This document shows positions 8,096 to 16,238 of a stretch of DNA of 64,000 nucleotides, in pieces; the stretch's first letter is position 1; every line of letters starts with the position of its first letter. The stretch comes from Variovorax paradoxus. Its GTDB lineage: Bacteria; Pseudomonadota; Gammaproteobacteria; Burkholderiales; Burkholderiaceae_C. The position numbers were made by a program, and so were the translations under genes. The notes beneath the pieces were generated by a model. It saw only the letters and a program-made list of their open reading frames with translations, was not told the origin of the DNA and made no database searches. Location of the stretch: positions 1,970,001 through 2,034,000 of the forward strand of contig NZ_LR743507.1 in NCBI RefSeq assembly GCF_902712855.1. The letters run 5' to 3'.

Positions 8096-9235
8096 CTACG
8101 GCAGCCGGTGGCGAGCTTCGTAGTAGGCGCGCCAGTGCGACCCGCTGCGCTTGGCGGCCTTCTGCTCGAAGTAGCGCCGCAGCTTCGCGCGGTCGTCCGC
8201 GTTGTCCTTCACCACCGTGCCGGCGATGCAGTCGACCAGGTCGGCCGGCGAGCCCTCGCGCTGTTCGAGGAACCAGGCGCGCACGCCCACGGCGTGCGCC
8301 ACGTTCACGGCCTCGGCGGTGGACATCACGGCCGTGAGCTTGTCCATGGCCGCGTCGTTCGCGTTGCCGTTGCCCTTCTCGGCCTTGGCCGGCGCGCCGC
8401 GCAGGTCGCGGAAGGTGGACACCAGCAGTTCCAGCACCGGCGCGGGCACGGTCTTCGGAATGCCGCTCTGGGCCAGCAGCCGCGTGGACGACTCCTGCAC
8501 CAGCGCCAGTTCGCGGTCGAAGTCGAGGATGGGGAACACCGTCTCGAAGTCGAAGCGCCGCTTCAGCGCCGCGCTCATCTCGTTCACGCCGCGGTCGCGC
8601 GTGTTGGCGGTGGCGATGATGTTGAAGCCCTCGCGCGCATAGAGCATGCCGTGCTCGCCCGACAGCTCGGGCACGGCCATCACGCGGTCCGACAGCATGC
8701 CGAGCAGGCAGTCCTGCACCTCGAGCGGCGCGCGCGTGATTTCCTCGAAGCGCACCACCTGGCCGCGCTGCATGCCCAGGTACAGCGGCGCGGGCACCAT
8801 CGCGCGCGGGCTCGGGCCTTCGTTGATGAGCAGCGCGTAGTTCCAGCCGTACTTGATCTGGTCTTCCGTGATCGATGCGCCGCCCTGGATGGTCAGCGTG
8901 GAGATGCCCGAGATGGCCGTGGCCAGCAGCTCCGACAGCATCGACTTGGCCGTGCCCGGCTCGCCCACCAGCATCAGGCCGCGGCCGGTGGCCAGCGTGA
9001 CGAGCATGCGTTCGATGCTGGCCACGGGCGCCACGATCTTGGGTGCGATGTCGAGCGCCGCGTCGCCGAGGATGAACGAGCGCGCCGCCTTCAGGCCCAG
9101 CACCCAGCCGGGCGGGCGCGGATCGGTATCTTGGGCGCGCAGCCGCGCGATCTGCGCGGCATGGAGGATCTCGGCCGGCGGGCGTTGCAGGGTCGGTGCG
9201 CCGGTGTCTTTGGGGGACTTGCTGGAAGTGGCCAT
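8096..9235 (-). CDS. MoxR-family AAA+ ATPase (YehL subfamily)
   Basis: A 379-residue AAA+ protein. Walker A is GEPGTAKS (91-98), Walker B is VRFEE (161-165), sensor 1 is around N211 in ATANTRD, and the arginine finger lies in ALKRRFDF (about R226-R227). MoxR ATPases act as chaperones that mature or remodel partner complexes, usually with a VWA protein encoded nearby; here the VWA gene is two genes downstream. The DUF4132, DUF5682 and SWIM neighbours place it in the YehL subfamily rather than with RavA or classic MoxR. The start lies 17 bp after the small secreted protein gene. Catalytic residues are intact. Confidence 0.9.
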   Translation of the reverse strand: MATSSKSPKDTGAPTLQRPPAEILHAAQIARLRAQDTDPRPPGWVLGLKAARSFILGDAALDIAPKIVAPVASIERMLVTLATGRGLMLVGEPGTAKSMLSELLATAISGISTLTIQGGASITEDQIKYGWNYALLINEGPSPRAMVPAPLYLGMQRGQVVRFEEITRAPLEVQDCLLGMLSDRVMAVPELSGEHGMLYAREGFNIIATANTRDRGVNEMSAALKRRFDFETVFPILDFDRELALVQESSTRLLAQSGIPKTVPAPVLELLVSTFRDLRGAPAKAEKGNGNANDAAMDKLTAVMSTAEAVNVAHAVGVRAWFLEQREGSPADLVDCIAGTVVKDNADDRAKLRRYFEQKAAKRSGSHWRAYYEARHRLP

Positions 9236-9252
9236 GTTCTGGGGGGGTGAAG

Positions 9253-9702
9253 CTAGGGAAGCCTGTAGTGGCCGGGCGTGCCGGCCTCGATCGTGATGTC
9301 CGAAATGTCCTGCGAATAGGTGTGGGTGGCGCGCAGCCGGATCCGGTCGCGCTGGAACACCTCGCGCGGATCGCCGGGCCGGAGCACGGCCATGCCGTTC
9401 GACAGCTCCTTCACGAACACCCGCGCCACCCGCCGCGGCGCGCCGCGCTCGCTCGTGGCCAGCCATTCGATCCAGAGCCGCGAATGCACATGCTCGAAGC
9501 CTTCGTCGGCGATCACCACGCGCAGCACGCCGCTGCCCTTCGGCGAGGTCCATTCGCCGCCGGTGGCCACCGCGCTGACCTGCGCCGGCACCTCGGGCGC
9601 CGCACGCGCGGCAGCGGCAGCGGGCCCGGCCGCTGCGAAGACCGCTGTGAAGGCCGCTGCAAAGGCGGCGGTCGCGGCCATCGCCCGGATGGGCAGCCTC
9701 AC
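9253..9702 (-). CDS. Small secreted protein of the MoxR operon (unknown function)
   Basis: About 149 residues. The N-terminus has a basic start (RLPIR), a long Ala/Phe-rich hydrophobic stretch and Ala-x-Ala sites near residues 25-35, as in a Sec signal peptide, so the mature protein is probably periplasmic, roughly 115 residues. It contains alternating short beta-like segments (GVLRVVIADEGFEHVHSRLW, DRIRLRATHTYSQD). I recognise no family. A GTG start at 9702 is preferred because it gives the same 4-base overlap (GTGA) with the DUF4132 stop as the other junctions in this operon; an internal ATG eight codons in is the alternative. An exported protein inside an otherwise cytoplasmic MoxR/VWA operon is unusual. 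Confidence 0.7.
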   Translation of the reverse strand: MRLPIRAMAATAAFAAAFTAVFAAAGPAAAAARAAPEVPAQVSAVATGGEWTSPKGSGVLRVVIADEGFEHVHSRLWIEWLATSERGAPRRVARVFVKELSNGMAVLRPGDPREVFQRDRIRLRATHTYSQDISDITIEAGTPGHYRLP

Positions 9703-12700
9703 GCGCGCAGGCCTTCCATGTCGCGGATGAGCTCGCTCGCCGAGATCGGGTCGAGCAGGTTCAGCGTCTCGGCATCGCGCATGTCGCCCCAGCCCGAAGG
9801 CTTGCCGACCTGCACCTGGCCCAGCGTCTGCTCGGGGTACTCGTCGACCATGCCGACGATGATGCCGGGGTCCAGGCTCAGCTCGATCACGCGCTGGGTG
9901 CCCAGCGGCTTGCTGAAGTACCAGATGCAGCCGCCGTCCTGCGCCTGCCCGCGGCGCCAGCCCTTGTTGGCCAGGCCGAGCACGCGGCCGGTGGGCACCT
10001 TGGCGTCCTTCCAGCGCTCCAGCTTGAGGCTCTTGAGTTCGGCGTCGGTCAGCGTGTAGACGTCGCGGCCGATCTGCGCGAAGGGCTGCAGCAGTTCGTA
10101 GTCGGCGAACACCTGACCGAAGGCCGCCGCGTCGGCGGCGGGCAGCTCGAGAGCGTGCGGCACGCCGATGCGGATGTTCGCGCCCTCGGGCAATTCGAAG
10201 GGATCGTCTTCCGCGGTGGTGTAGCTGCCGTCCTCCGCCACGCGGAAGCAGGCCTTCAGCGCGCCGCCGTAGCTGCTGCCCTCGGTGGCGCCCTCGACCT
10301 CGTACACGCCCCAGATCAGCCGCTGCACGATGTGGCGCACCAGCGGATGCTCCACCAGGAAGGTGCGGAACACCTCGGGCGTCCAGCGCCGGCGCGCGCA
10401 CATCGCCACCTCGAGGCGCAGCAGCTGCTGGCTCGCGATGGTGCGCGCGTCCTTCTTGAGCAGCTTGAAGCGTTCGACCGCTTCCTTGCTCAGTTCGGCG
10501 TCGTCGGTCTTCTTGGGCTTGGGCAGGTCGGGCAGGCGTGCGCCGTCCACGCCCTCGGTGGTCTCGCGCACGTACGGCTTGAGCGTCTCGTCGAAGCCGA
10601 CCTTGAAGGCGCGAGGGCCGAAGTCGAGCCGCATCGTGCCCTGCTCGTCGAGGCCGAGGTCGGGCGCGAGCCGGTCCTCGAGCTCCTCGGTGCTCAGGCC
10701 GCGCGCCTCGGCGATGGCGTCGATCTTCTCGCGCGCCTTGTCCTGCAGACCCTTGAACTTGACCTTCTGCGCGATGCCGTTGAGCAGCATCAGCGCCACG
10801 TCGCTGCCGATGGCGGCCAGCACGTCGAGACCGGTCACCGCGCGCGCGTGCGCCGACTCGCCGGGCCAGGCGCGGATGAAGGGCGTGAGCTTGCGCGCCG
10901 TGTCGTCGTTGCCGAAGAAGCCGAGCATGGTCAGCGCCCAGCCTTCCTTGCTCGGGCCGCCGGCCTCGAGCCACGCGGTGAACGCGTCCCAGGCGAACTC
11001 GGCCAGCGAGCCGGCGTCGCACACCTCCTTGATCACCGCGATGCCACCGTAGATTTCCTCGTTGGTCGGGAAGGTCAGCATCTGGCCGAGGTTGTCGAGC
11101 GCGTCGTCGGGCAGCGCCTTGCCGTTCTTCAGCGTCGGACGTCGCCAGCCGCGCGGTTGCCAGAATTCGGGCAGCTTCGCGCGCTTGGTGGGAAAGCGGT
11201 CGAGCGGGCTCTCGTCGAGCACGGCGCGCAAGGCCTCGATGACCTCGGGCCGCCCGTAGCGGCCGGCCACCTCGAGCAGCAGCGCCTCGTGGCCGTTGGC
11301 CTGCAGCAGGCGCAACGCCGAGCCCGCGCAGTCGCGTGCCTCGCCGGCCTTGCCGAGCGCGGGCGCAATCAGGCCGCAGGCGGTGTGCTCGGGGTATTTC
11401 AGCAGCCAGGCGCGGCCTTCCGCGCGCAGCGTCTTGAGCTTGGCGAAGGCGCGCGCGGCGGGCATCGCCAGTTCGGGCGCGCCGAAGTTCAGTGCGTACG
11501 AGAGGTTCTCGGTGGGCTTGGAGCGCACCATCGCCGCCAGGCCCGGCAGCACGGCCAGGCCGTGGGTGGCCAGGATCAGACCGATGTCGTCGCTCTCGGC
11601 CTCGCCCGCGACGGCGTTCCAGAACGGCACGCCGACCGCGGCCGGCAGCAGCGCGGCGAAGCTCGCGCGGAAGCTGAACCAGTAGTAGCGCTCCTTCTTG
11701 CGCTCTGCCACCATCGCGCGCCACTCGGTCACGAGCGCGCCGGCATCGCCGGCCGCGACGGCGGCTGCGGCGGTCTTGACGAACGGCGCCAGATTCTTCT
11801 TGCCCTTGTCGAAGCCGAGTTCGTCGAGCAGCACGTCGATGTTCTTGCGCGCGGCGTCGTAGCGGCCGGTCTGCCACGAGTTCAGGCGCCGCGCGCTCTC
11901 GCGCTCTCCTTCGCCCCATTGCTCCACCGGCGCCAGCGCCAGCGGTTCCAGCACCAGCGCGGCGGCGGCCTTCTTCTGCACCTTGGCGAGCCAGGGCGGC
12001 GCGGCGAGCACGCCGGGCAGCTCGCCCGCTTCGGCGGTCTCGGCGGGGCCGGCGAGCAGCGCCAGTTGCCGGTCGATCACCGCCTGCGCGCCCGCATCGA
12101 GCCAGGGGCGCAGCGCCGGCAGCAGGGCGCCGTGCGCGCGCAGCAGGCGCGTGAGGCTGGGCGTGACCATGTTGGCGTCCTTGCCGCCCGAGGCCACCAG
12201 CCGCGACAGCGCCGGGATGGCGGCCATCGGCCAGCGGTCGACAGCCAGCGCCAGCCGTGCGAGCGCGCTTTTCGACGTGCTCGCCACGCGCGCCAGCGCG
12301 AGCACCGCGTCGGGCGTGCCGATGCAGGCCAGCGCGTCGCCTGCGTCGTCGGTGGCGGCGCCGCGCTCCAGCACCGCCACGGCATCGACACCGCGTTCCT
12401 GCACCAGCGTGCTGGTCATGGGGCCGCTGCCCCAGAAGCCGCTCGAATAGCTCAACCGCACCTTCGCGGCCAGTGCAATCGCATCGGGGTCGGTGGCCGT
12501 GAGCTGCAGCCAGTGCATCATTTCCGGCGCGTTCTTGTCGGCGGCCAGCGCATGCACCAGCGCGTTGGAGACCTCGGGCGCATCGGGCAGCAGCATCGCC
12601 AGCGCCGGCTGGCGGCTGGCGTGCACCTTGGGCAGGCCGGCCTCGATGCGGTCGCGGCAGTCCTGCCAGACCTCGGGCGCAGCCAGTGCCAGGTGCGCAC

Positions 12701-13886
12701 GCAGCGCCTTCTCACCGTCGCCGATCGGGCCGTAGTAGGTGCTTCCCATGGGGCCCGTCACGCCCGCGCTGAAGCTGTAGAGGTGCTTGCTCGCCTTGCG
12801 GTCGTAGGACGAATGCATCTGGATCTGCTGCGCGGCCAGCAGCAGATCGATGGCGCCCGGCAGCCCGTACTGCGCCACCAGGTACTGCACCAGCACGGCG
12901 CTCATCTCGCTGCTGCCGTAGTGGCTGCCGGTGCTCAGTGCGAGCGCCAGCAGCACGGTGTCGGCCTCGGCATCCGGCGCGGGAATGGGCTGCGCGCCGC
13001 GGTCGAGCATGCGCTGCGTGGCATCGCGCAGCCCCGCGTCGGTGGCGGCCATGTCGATGTTCAGGTCGAGCTTGCGGCGGACTGGCAGCCAGGCCGCGGC
13101 CACGCTCACCGGCTCGGTGAACGGCGCCGGCGGAAAGCGGCGCGAGGGCAAGGCCTCGCGCACCATGTCGGGCGACATGCGCACGGGCACGCCGGCCGCG
13201 AGCCAGGGCGGTGTGTCGGCGCTCACGGGCAGGTCCGCCGCGGGCACTGCCGAGACGGACGTCGGCGTGGTCGATGCCGAAGTGCCCAGTTCCTTCGCAA
13301 TGGCCTGGGCCTCCTTCGCAGGCGTGCAGCTGGCGCCCCAGCCGTACAGCAGGCCTGCGGCCTTCAGCCGCTTGAACGCCAGTGCCGCGCCTTGCTCGCT
13401 CACGCCGTGCTGGCGCTTCAGGCTGGCGGTGGAGAGCGAATCCTTCTGCGTCAGCGCGCCGGCTTCGATCTGCGAGCGCACGGCCTCGAAGACGCGGTCG
13501 GCCTGGCTGTCGATGCCTTCGGAGGGAGCGTCTGCATCGGCTGTTGCGGTGGCTGCGGCGGTTGCGGCCGGTACGGCGGCCGATGCCGGCGCCGCTTTTG
13601 CTGCAGGCGCAGCCGTTGTCTTTTCCGCTGCCTCGGCCTTCGGCTTCGCCTCGGTCTTGCCGATGACTGCGCCGGCCGCCACGCCCGTCTCGCTGTAGCC
13701 CTTGCCGGTCTTCTCGGTCACCAGCTTGCCGAGCGCCGTGGTGGCCTTGGCGGCATCGGCGAACGACTTGGTCTGGCTTTGGCCCGCAGTGCCGATGCGA
13801 CCCCAGCGGATGTTGAGCTCGGTGTCCACCTGCTCGATTTCCCAGAATTTGCTGGCGGTTCCTTCGATCAGTTCAAAACGGCGCAT
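9699..13886 (-). CDS. WGR and DUF4132 domain protein (YehI/MolR-like)
   Basis: A 1395-residue protein. Residues 1-80 form a WGR domain (WGR at 28-30), a fold found in PARPs that binds DNA or nucleic acid ends. An Ala/Lys/Pro-rich linker (about 80-140) is followed by a short helical region, a long helical-repeat-like middle and a C-terminal DUF4132 domain (roughly 1000-1390) as in E. coli YehI and MolR. Function is unproven in the family. The ATG at 13886 starts the WGR domain exactly and has an AGGAGG site about 11 bases upstream; an in-frame ATG 14 codons upstream is less likely. It is the first gene of the operon and is translationally coupled to the secreted protein gene. Confidence 0.87.
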   Translation of the reverse strand: MRRFELIEGTASKFWEIEQVDTELNIRWGRIGTAGQSQTKSFADAAKATTALGKLVTEKTGKGYSETGVAAGAVIGKTEAKPKAEAAEKTTAAPAAKAAPASAAVPAATAAATATADADAPSEGIDSQADRVFEAVRSQIEAGALTQKDSLSTASLKRQHGVSEQGAALAFKRLKAAGLLYGWGASCTPAKEAQAIAKELGTSASTTPTSVSAVPAADLPVSADTPPWLAAGVPVRMSPDMVREALPSRRFPPAPFTEPVSVAAAWLPVRRKLDLNIDMAATDAGLRDATQRMLDRGAQPIPAPDAEADTVLLALALSTGSHYGSSEMSAVLVQYLVAQYGLPGAIDLLLAAQQIQMHSSYDRKASKHLYSFSAGVTGPMGSTYYGPIGDGEKALRAHLALAAPEVWQDCRDRIEAGLPKVHASRQPALAMLLPDAPEVSNALVHALAADKNAPEMMHWLQLTATDPDAIALAAKVRLSYSSGFWGSGPMTSTLVQERGVDAVAVLERGAATDDAGDALACIGTPDAVLALARVASTSKSALARLALAVDRWPMAAIPALSRLVASGGKDANMVTPSLTRLLRAHGALLPALRPWLDAGAQAVIDRQLALLAGPAETAEAGELPGVLAAPPWLAKVQKKAAAALVLEPLALAPVEQWGEGERESARRLNSWQTGRYDAARKNIDVLLDELGFDKGKKNLAPFVKTAAAAVAAGDAGALVTEWRAMVAERKKERYYWFSFRASFAALLPAAVGVPFWNAVAGEAESDDIGLILATHGLAVLPGLAAMVRSKPTENLSYALNFGAPELAMPAARAFAKLKTLRAEGRAWLLKYPEHTACGLIAPALGKAGEARDCAGSALRLLQANGHEALLLEVAGRYGRPEVIEALRAVLDESPLDRFPTKRAKLPEFWQPRGWRRPTLKNGKALPDDALDNLGQMLTFPTNEEIYGGIAVIKEVCDAGSLAEFAWDAFTAWLEAGGPSKEGWALTMLGFFGNDDTARKLTPFIRAWPGESAHARAVTGLDVLAAIGSDVALMLLNGIAQKVKFKGLQDKAREKIDAIAEARGLSTEELEDRLAPDLGLDEQGTMRLDFGPRAFKVGFDETLKPYVRETTEGVDGARLPDLPKPKKTDDAELSKEAVERFKLLKKDARTIASQQLLRLEVAMCARRRWTPEVFRTFLVEHPLVRHIVQRLIWGVYEVEGATEGSSYGGALKACFRVAEDGSYTTAEDDPFELPEGANIRIGVPHALELPAADAAAFGQVFADYELLQPFAQIGRDVYTLTDAELKSLKLERWKDAKVPTGRVLGLANKGWRRGQAQDGGCIWYFSKPLGTQRVIELSLDPGIIVGMVDEYPEQTLGQVQVGKPSGWGDMRDAETLNLLDPISASELIRDMEGLRA

Positions 13887-14193
13887 GGAAAAAACGTCCT
13901 CCTGTGAATCGATGACACGCCCGCGCATGACGAACGGGCGCTGGAAAAAAAGGGGCGAATGAATGCGTGTCGCAACGCGGCCGCCGCCGAGGATAAAGAC
14001 CCGATGTGAAAGCCGTATCGCTCAGCCACGCGAAGCGCCGGGCCTCGGTGGTGCTGAAAAAACAGGCGGTGCGACTGCATGAAATCTCATGCGTCGATCA
14101 TGCACTGTCGCTCGCAAGACCGAGTTAAGAAGAAGGTTCGAAAGCGCTGCGCGAGACGGTCCTCGCGGGGCCGGTGCGCGGCGGCGGCGCCGC
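13887..14193. other. Intergenic region upstream of the DUF4132 operon
   Basis: 307 bp between the start of the WGR-DUF4132 gene and the end of the diguanylate cyclase gene, both on the minus strand. It should hold the operon promoter. I see an AGGAGG site and A-rich runs but no clear terminator, operator or small gene. Confidence 0.5.
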
Positions 14194-15360
14194 TCAGCCG
14201 TGCGCCGCGCCGCCCGACTGCTCGCCGGCGAACGCGTACGACGGACCCATGCGCTGGCGCTTGCAATGGTGCAGCGCGCGGTCGGCCGATTCGAGCAGGC
14301 CGGCCAGCGTGTGGCCGTCGGCCGGATGGCACGCGATGCCCATGCTGAGCTCGCCACCGGCGAGCAGCCGGCCTTCGTAGGCCACGGGCGTGGCGCCTGC
14401 GGTCTCGATGCGGATGGCCATCTCCGCGAGCTTCTGCCGCGCCGGATTGCCGGCCAGCAGGATCGCGAATTCGTCGTCGCCCAGCCGCGCGACCATGTCG
14501 TCCGCGCGCACCTGCTGGCGCAGGCGCAGCGCGATGGCGGCCAGCACCGCGTCGCCGCCGGTGCGGCCGTGGCGTTCGTTCACCCGCTTGAAGCCGTTGA
14601 GGTCGACCAGCATCAGCGAGAACGGCCGGCCGTCGCGTACCCACTCTTCGCCGCGGCTCTCGAAACCGGCGCGGCTGGTGGCGCCGGTGAGGGCGTCGGT
14701 GCCCATGGCGCCCATCAGTTCCTTGGTGCGCGCCTCCAGCGCCTTTTCGGTGTGCAGCACCAGCCGCATGCGCGCGCCGACGGCCGCGGCCAGCAGCGCG
14801 AGTTCGGCGATCGCACCGAGCTCCGCGAAGTTCACCGGCCCGATGGCCGGCGGGAGTTCGCTCCAGGCCGGCAGGTGCGTGACCGACAGCCCCGCCAGCA
14901 GCAGCACCGCGCCCGCGCAGAAGAACCCCACCGGCCACGGCATGCGCCGCCACGCGAGCAGGGCGCCCACCGCGAGCACCACGGTCGAGGCGACGACCAG
15001 GGCCTGCAAGGTGCGCAGCGTCCAGGCGAGCCGCGTGTCGAACGCGGCATAGAGCGCGGTGGCGGCCAGCGCCGCGATCAGCAGCAGCGCGACCTTGTCG
15101 AGCCGCGGTGCGAAGTGCCGCATGCGCAGCAGCTGCCGTGCGAACTGCAGCCGGCACGCGGCCCACAGCACCAGCGCCACCGCGGCCCAGTGGGCGAGGG
15201 GATCGTCGGGCGACAGGTTGTCCAGCCCGGCGAATGCGGCCAGGGCGAAGCCGCAGGCCAGCACGTACCAGACGTGCACCAGCGTGCCGAACACCAGCAG
15301 GAACACGAGCCCGCAGACCATCAGTCCGCCGAGCACGCCATGGCCCCAGGCGGCGGTCAT
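14194..15360 (-). CDS. Membrane-bound diguanylate cyclase (GDDEF variant)
   Basis: A 388-residue protein with several transmembrane helices in residues 1-200, resembling 7TM-type sensor modules, then a linker helix and a GGDEF domain from about residue 220. The domain makes the second messenger cyclic di-GMP from two GTP. The signature reads GDDEF (294-298) rather than GGDEF, and the substrate loop reads DLNGFKRVN followed by GRTGGD in place of GHxxGD. The RxxD inhibitory site is present five residues upstream (R285-D288). Activity is therefore plausible but not certain. The start ATG at 15360 is chosen because it begins the first membrane helix; the frame is open further upstream. No phosphodiesterase gene is nearby. 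Confidence 0.82.
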   Translation of the reverse strand: MTAAWGHGVLGGLMVCGLVFLLVFGTLVHVWYVLACGFALAAFAGLDNLSPDDPLAHWAAVALVLWAACRLQFARQLLRMRHFAPRLDKVALLLIAALAATALYAAFDTRLAWTLRTLQALVVASTVVLAVGALLAWRRMPWPVGFFCAGAVLLLAGLSVTHLPAWSELPPAIGPVNFAELGAIAELALLAAAVGARMRLVLHTEKALEARTKELMGAMGTDALTGATSRAGFESRGEEWVRDGRPFSLMLVDLNGFKRVNERHGRTGGDAVLAAIALRLRQQVRADDMVARLGDDEFAILLAGNPARQKLAEMAIRIETAGATPVAYEGRLLAGGELSMGIACHPADGHTLAGLLESADRALHHCKRQRMGPSYAFAGEQSGGAAHG

Positions 15361-15666
15361 TGCAGGCGGCCCTCGAAGAAGGGGCAAAAGGGCAGGGCGC
15401 CGGTGCAGCGGCGAGAGAAATGACGAGAGCGGAACGGCATCCGGGCGATTCGAGGCAAGGCGCAGTGAAACGATGGGGTAACTGATCGTATCTCCGAAGC
15501 CGTGCCCGACCATGCGCTGCGTCTCATTAACGCCTCATCCGAAAGCTGGAGGCGGACAGGAAAACGCATGCGCGCACCGCCCGCCCTGCGCCCCGGGCCC
15601 CAAGGTTTTCTTGCACCGCATCACGCCCCCTGCCTACGCGCGGCAGCGTCGTGCCGGGCGACAACC
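15361..15666. other. Divergent intergenic region
   Basis: 306 bp between the diverging diguanylate cyclase and DUF1003 genes. It must contain both promoters, but I cannot place them with confidence and see no repeat or small gene. Confidence 0.4.
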
Positions 15667-16221
15667 ATGGAAATGTCCACGCAGACGTCTCGCACGAAGC
15701 CGCACGGGAAGCATCCGTCCATCGAGGAGCTGACCCACCGCAACATCGAGGCGATCCTTTGCCTCGAAGAAAGCAACCGTCGCTCGAAGCCGGTGCTCTA
15801 CCGCGTGGTGGCGCGCATGTCGCGCTTCTGCGGCACGGTTGCCTTCCTGTGGTGGAACCTGGGTTTCTTCGCGCTGTGGATCGTGCTCAACCAGTGGGTG
15901 TGGCAGCTCGACCCGTATCCCTTCACATTCCTGTTGTTCCTGGTGTCGATCGAGGCGATCGTGCTGGCGATCATGATCCTCATCAGCCAGAACATGTCCG
16001 ACGAGGAGAACGAGCGGCGGCATCACCTGGACCTGCAGATCAACCTGCTCAACGAGCGCGAGATGACGGCCCTGCTGCGCCTCGTGACCCGCATGGCCGA
16101 GAAGATGGAGCTGCCGCCCGATTCGCACGACGAGGTGAAGGCCCTGGCCGAGCGTACCGACCCCGGCAAGGTGCTGCACCAGATCGTCGCGGCCGAAGCC
16201 GCGCACGGCAAGGACGGCTGA
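15667..16221 (+). CDS. DUF1003 membrane protein
   Basis: A 184-residue protein with a basic N-terminus, two transmembrane helices (about 55-75, WWNLGFFALWIVLNQ, and 85-105, TFLLFLVSIEAIVLAIMILI) and a conserved ISQNMSDEENERRHHLDLQI segment, the hallmark of the DUF1003 family. The cytoplasmic tail is helical. The family is widespread and its function unknown. The ATG at 15667 is used; another ATG two codons later and an extension to 15502 are possible but less like the family. The gene converges on recJ with only 17 bp between. Confidence 0.85.
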   Translation: MEMSTQTSRTKPHGKHPSIEELTHRNIEAILCLEESNRRSKPVLYRVVARMSRFCGTVAFLWWNLGFFALWIVLNQWVWQLDPYPFTFLLFLVSIEAIVLAIMILISQNMSDEENERRHHLDLQINLLNEREMTALLRLVTRMAEKMELPPDSHDEVKALAERTDPGKVLHQIVAAEAAHGKDG

Positions 16222-16238
16222 GCGCCGGCCTTGCCGGC

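Noticed and set aside
10155..13907. A 1250-codon open frame antisense to the WGR-DUF4132 gene
   Set aside because: Its composition is Ala/Arg/His/Gly/Gln-rich with no domain, and it mirrors a well-supported gene. High GC makes long antisense frames common here.
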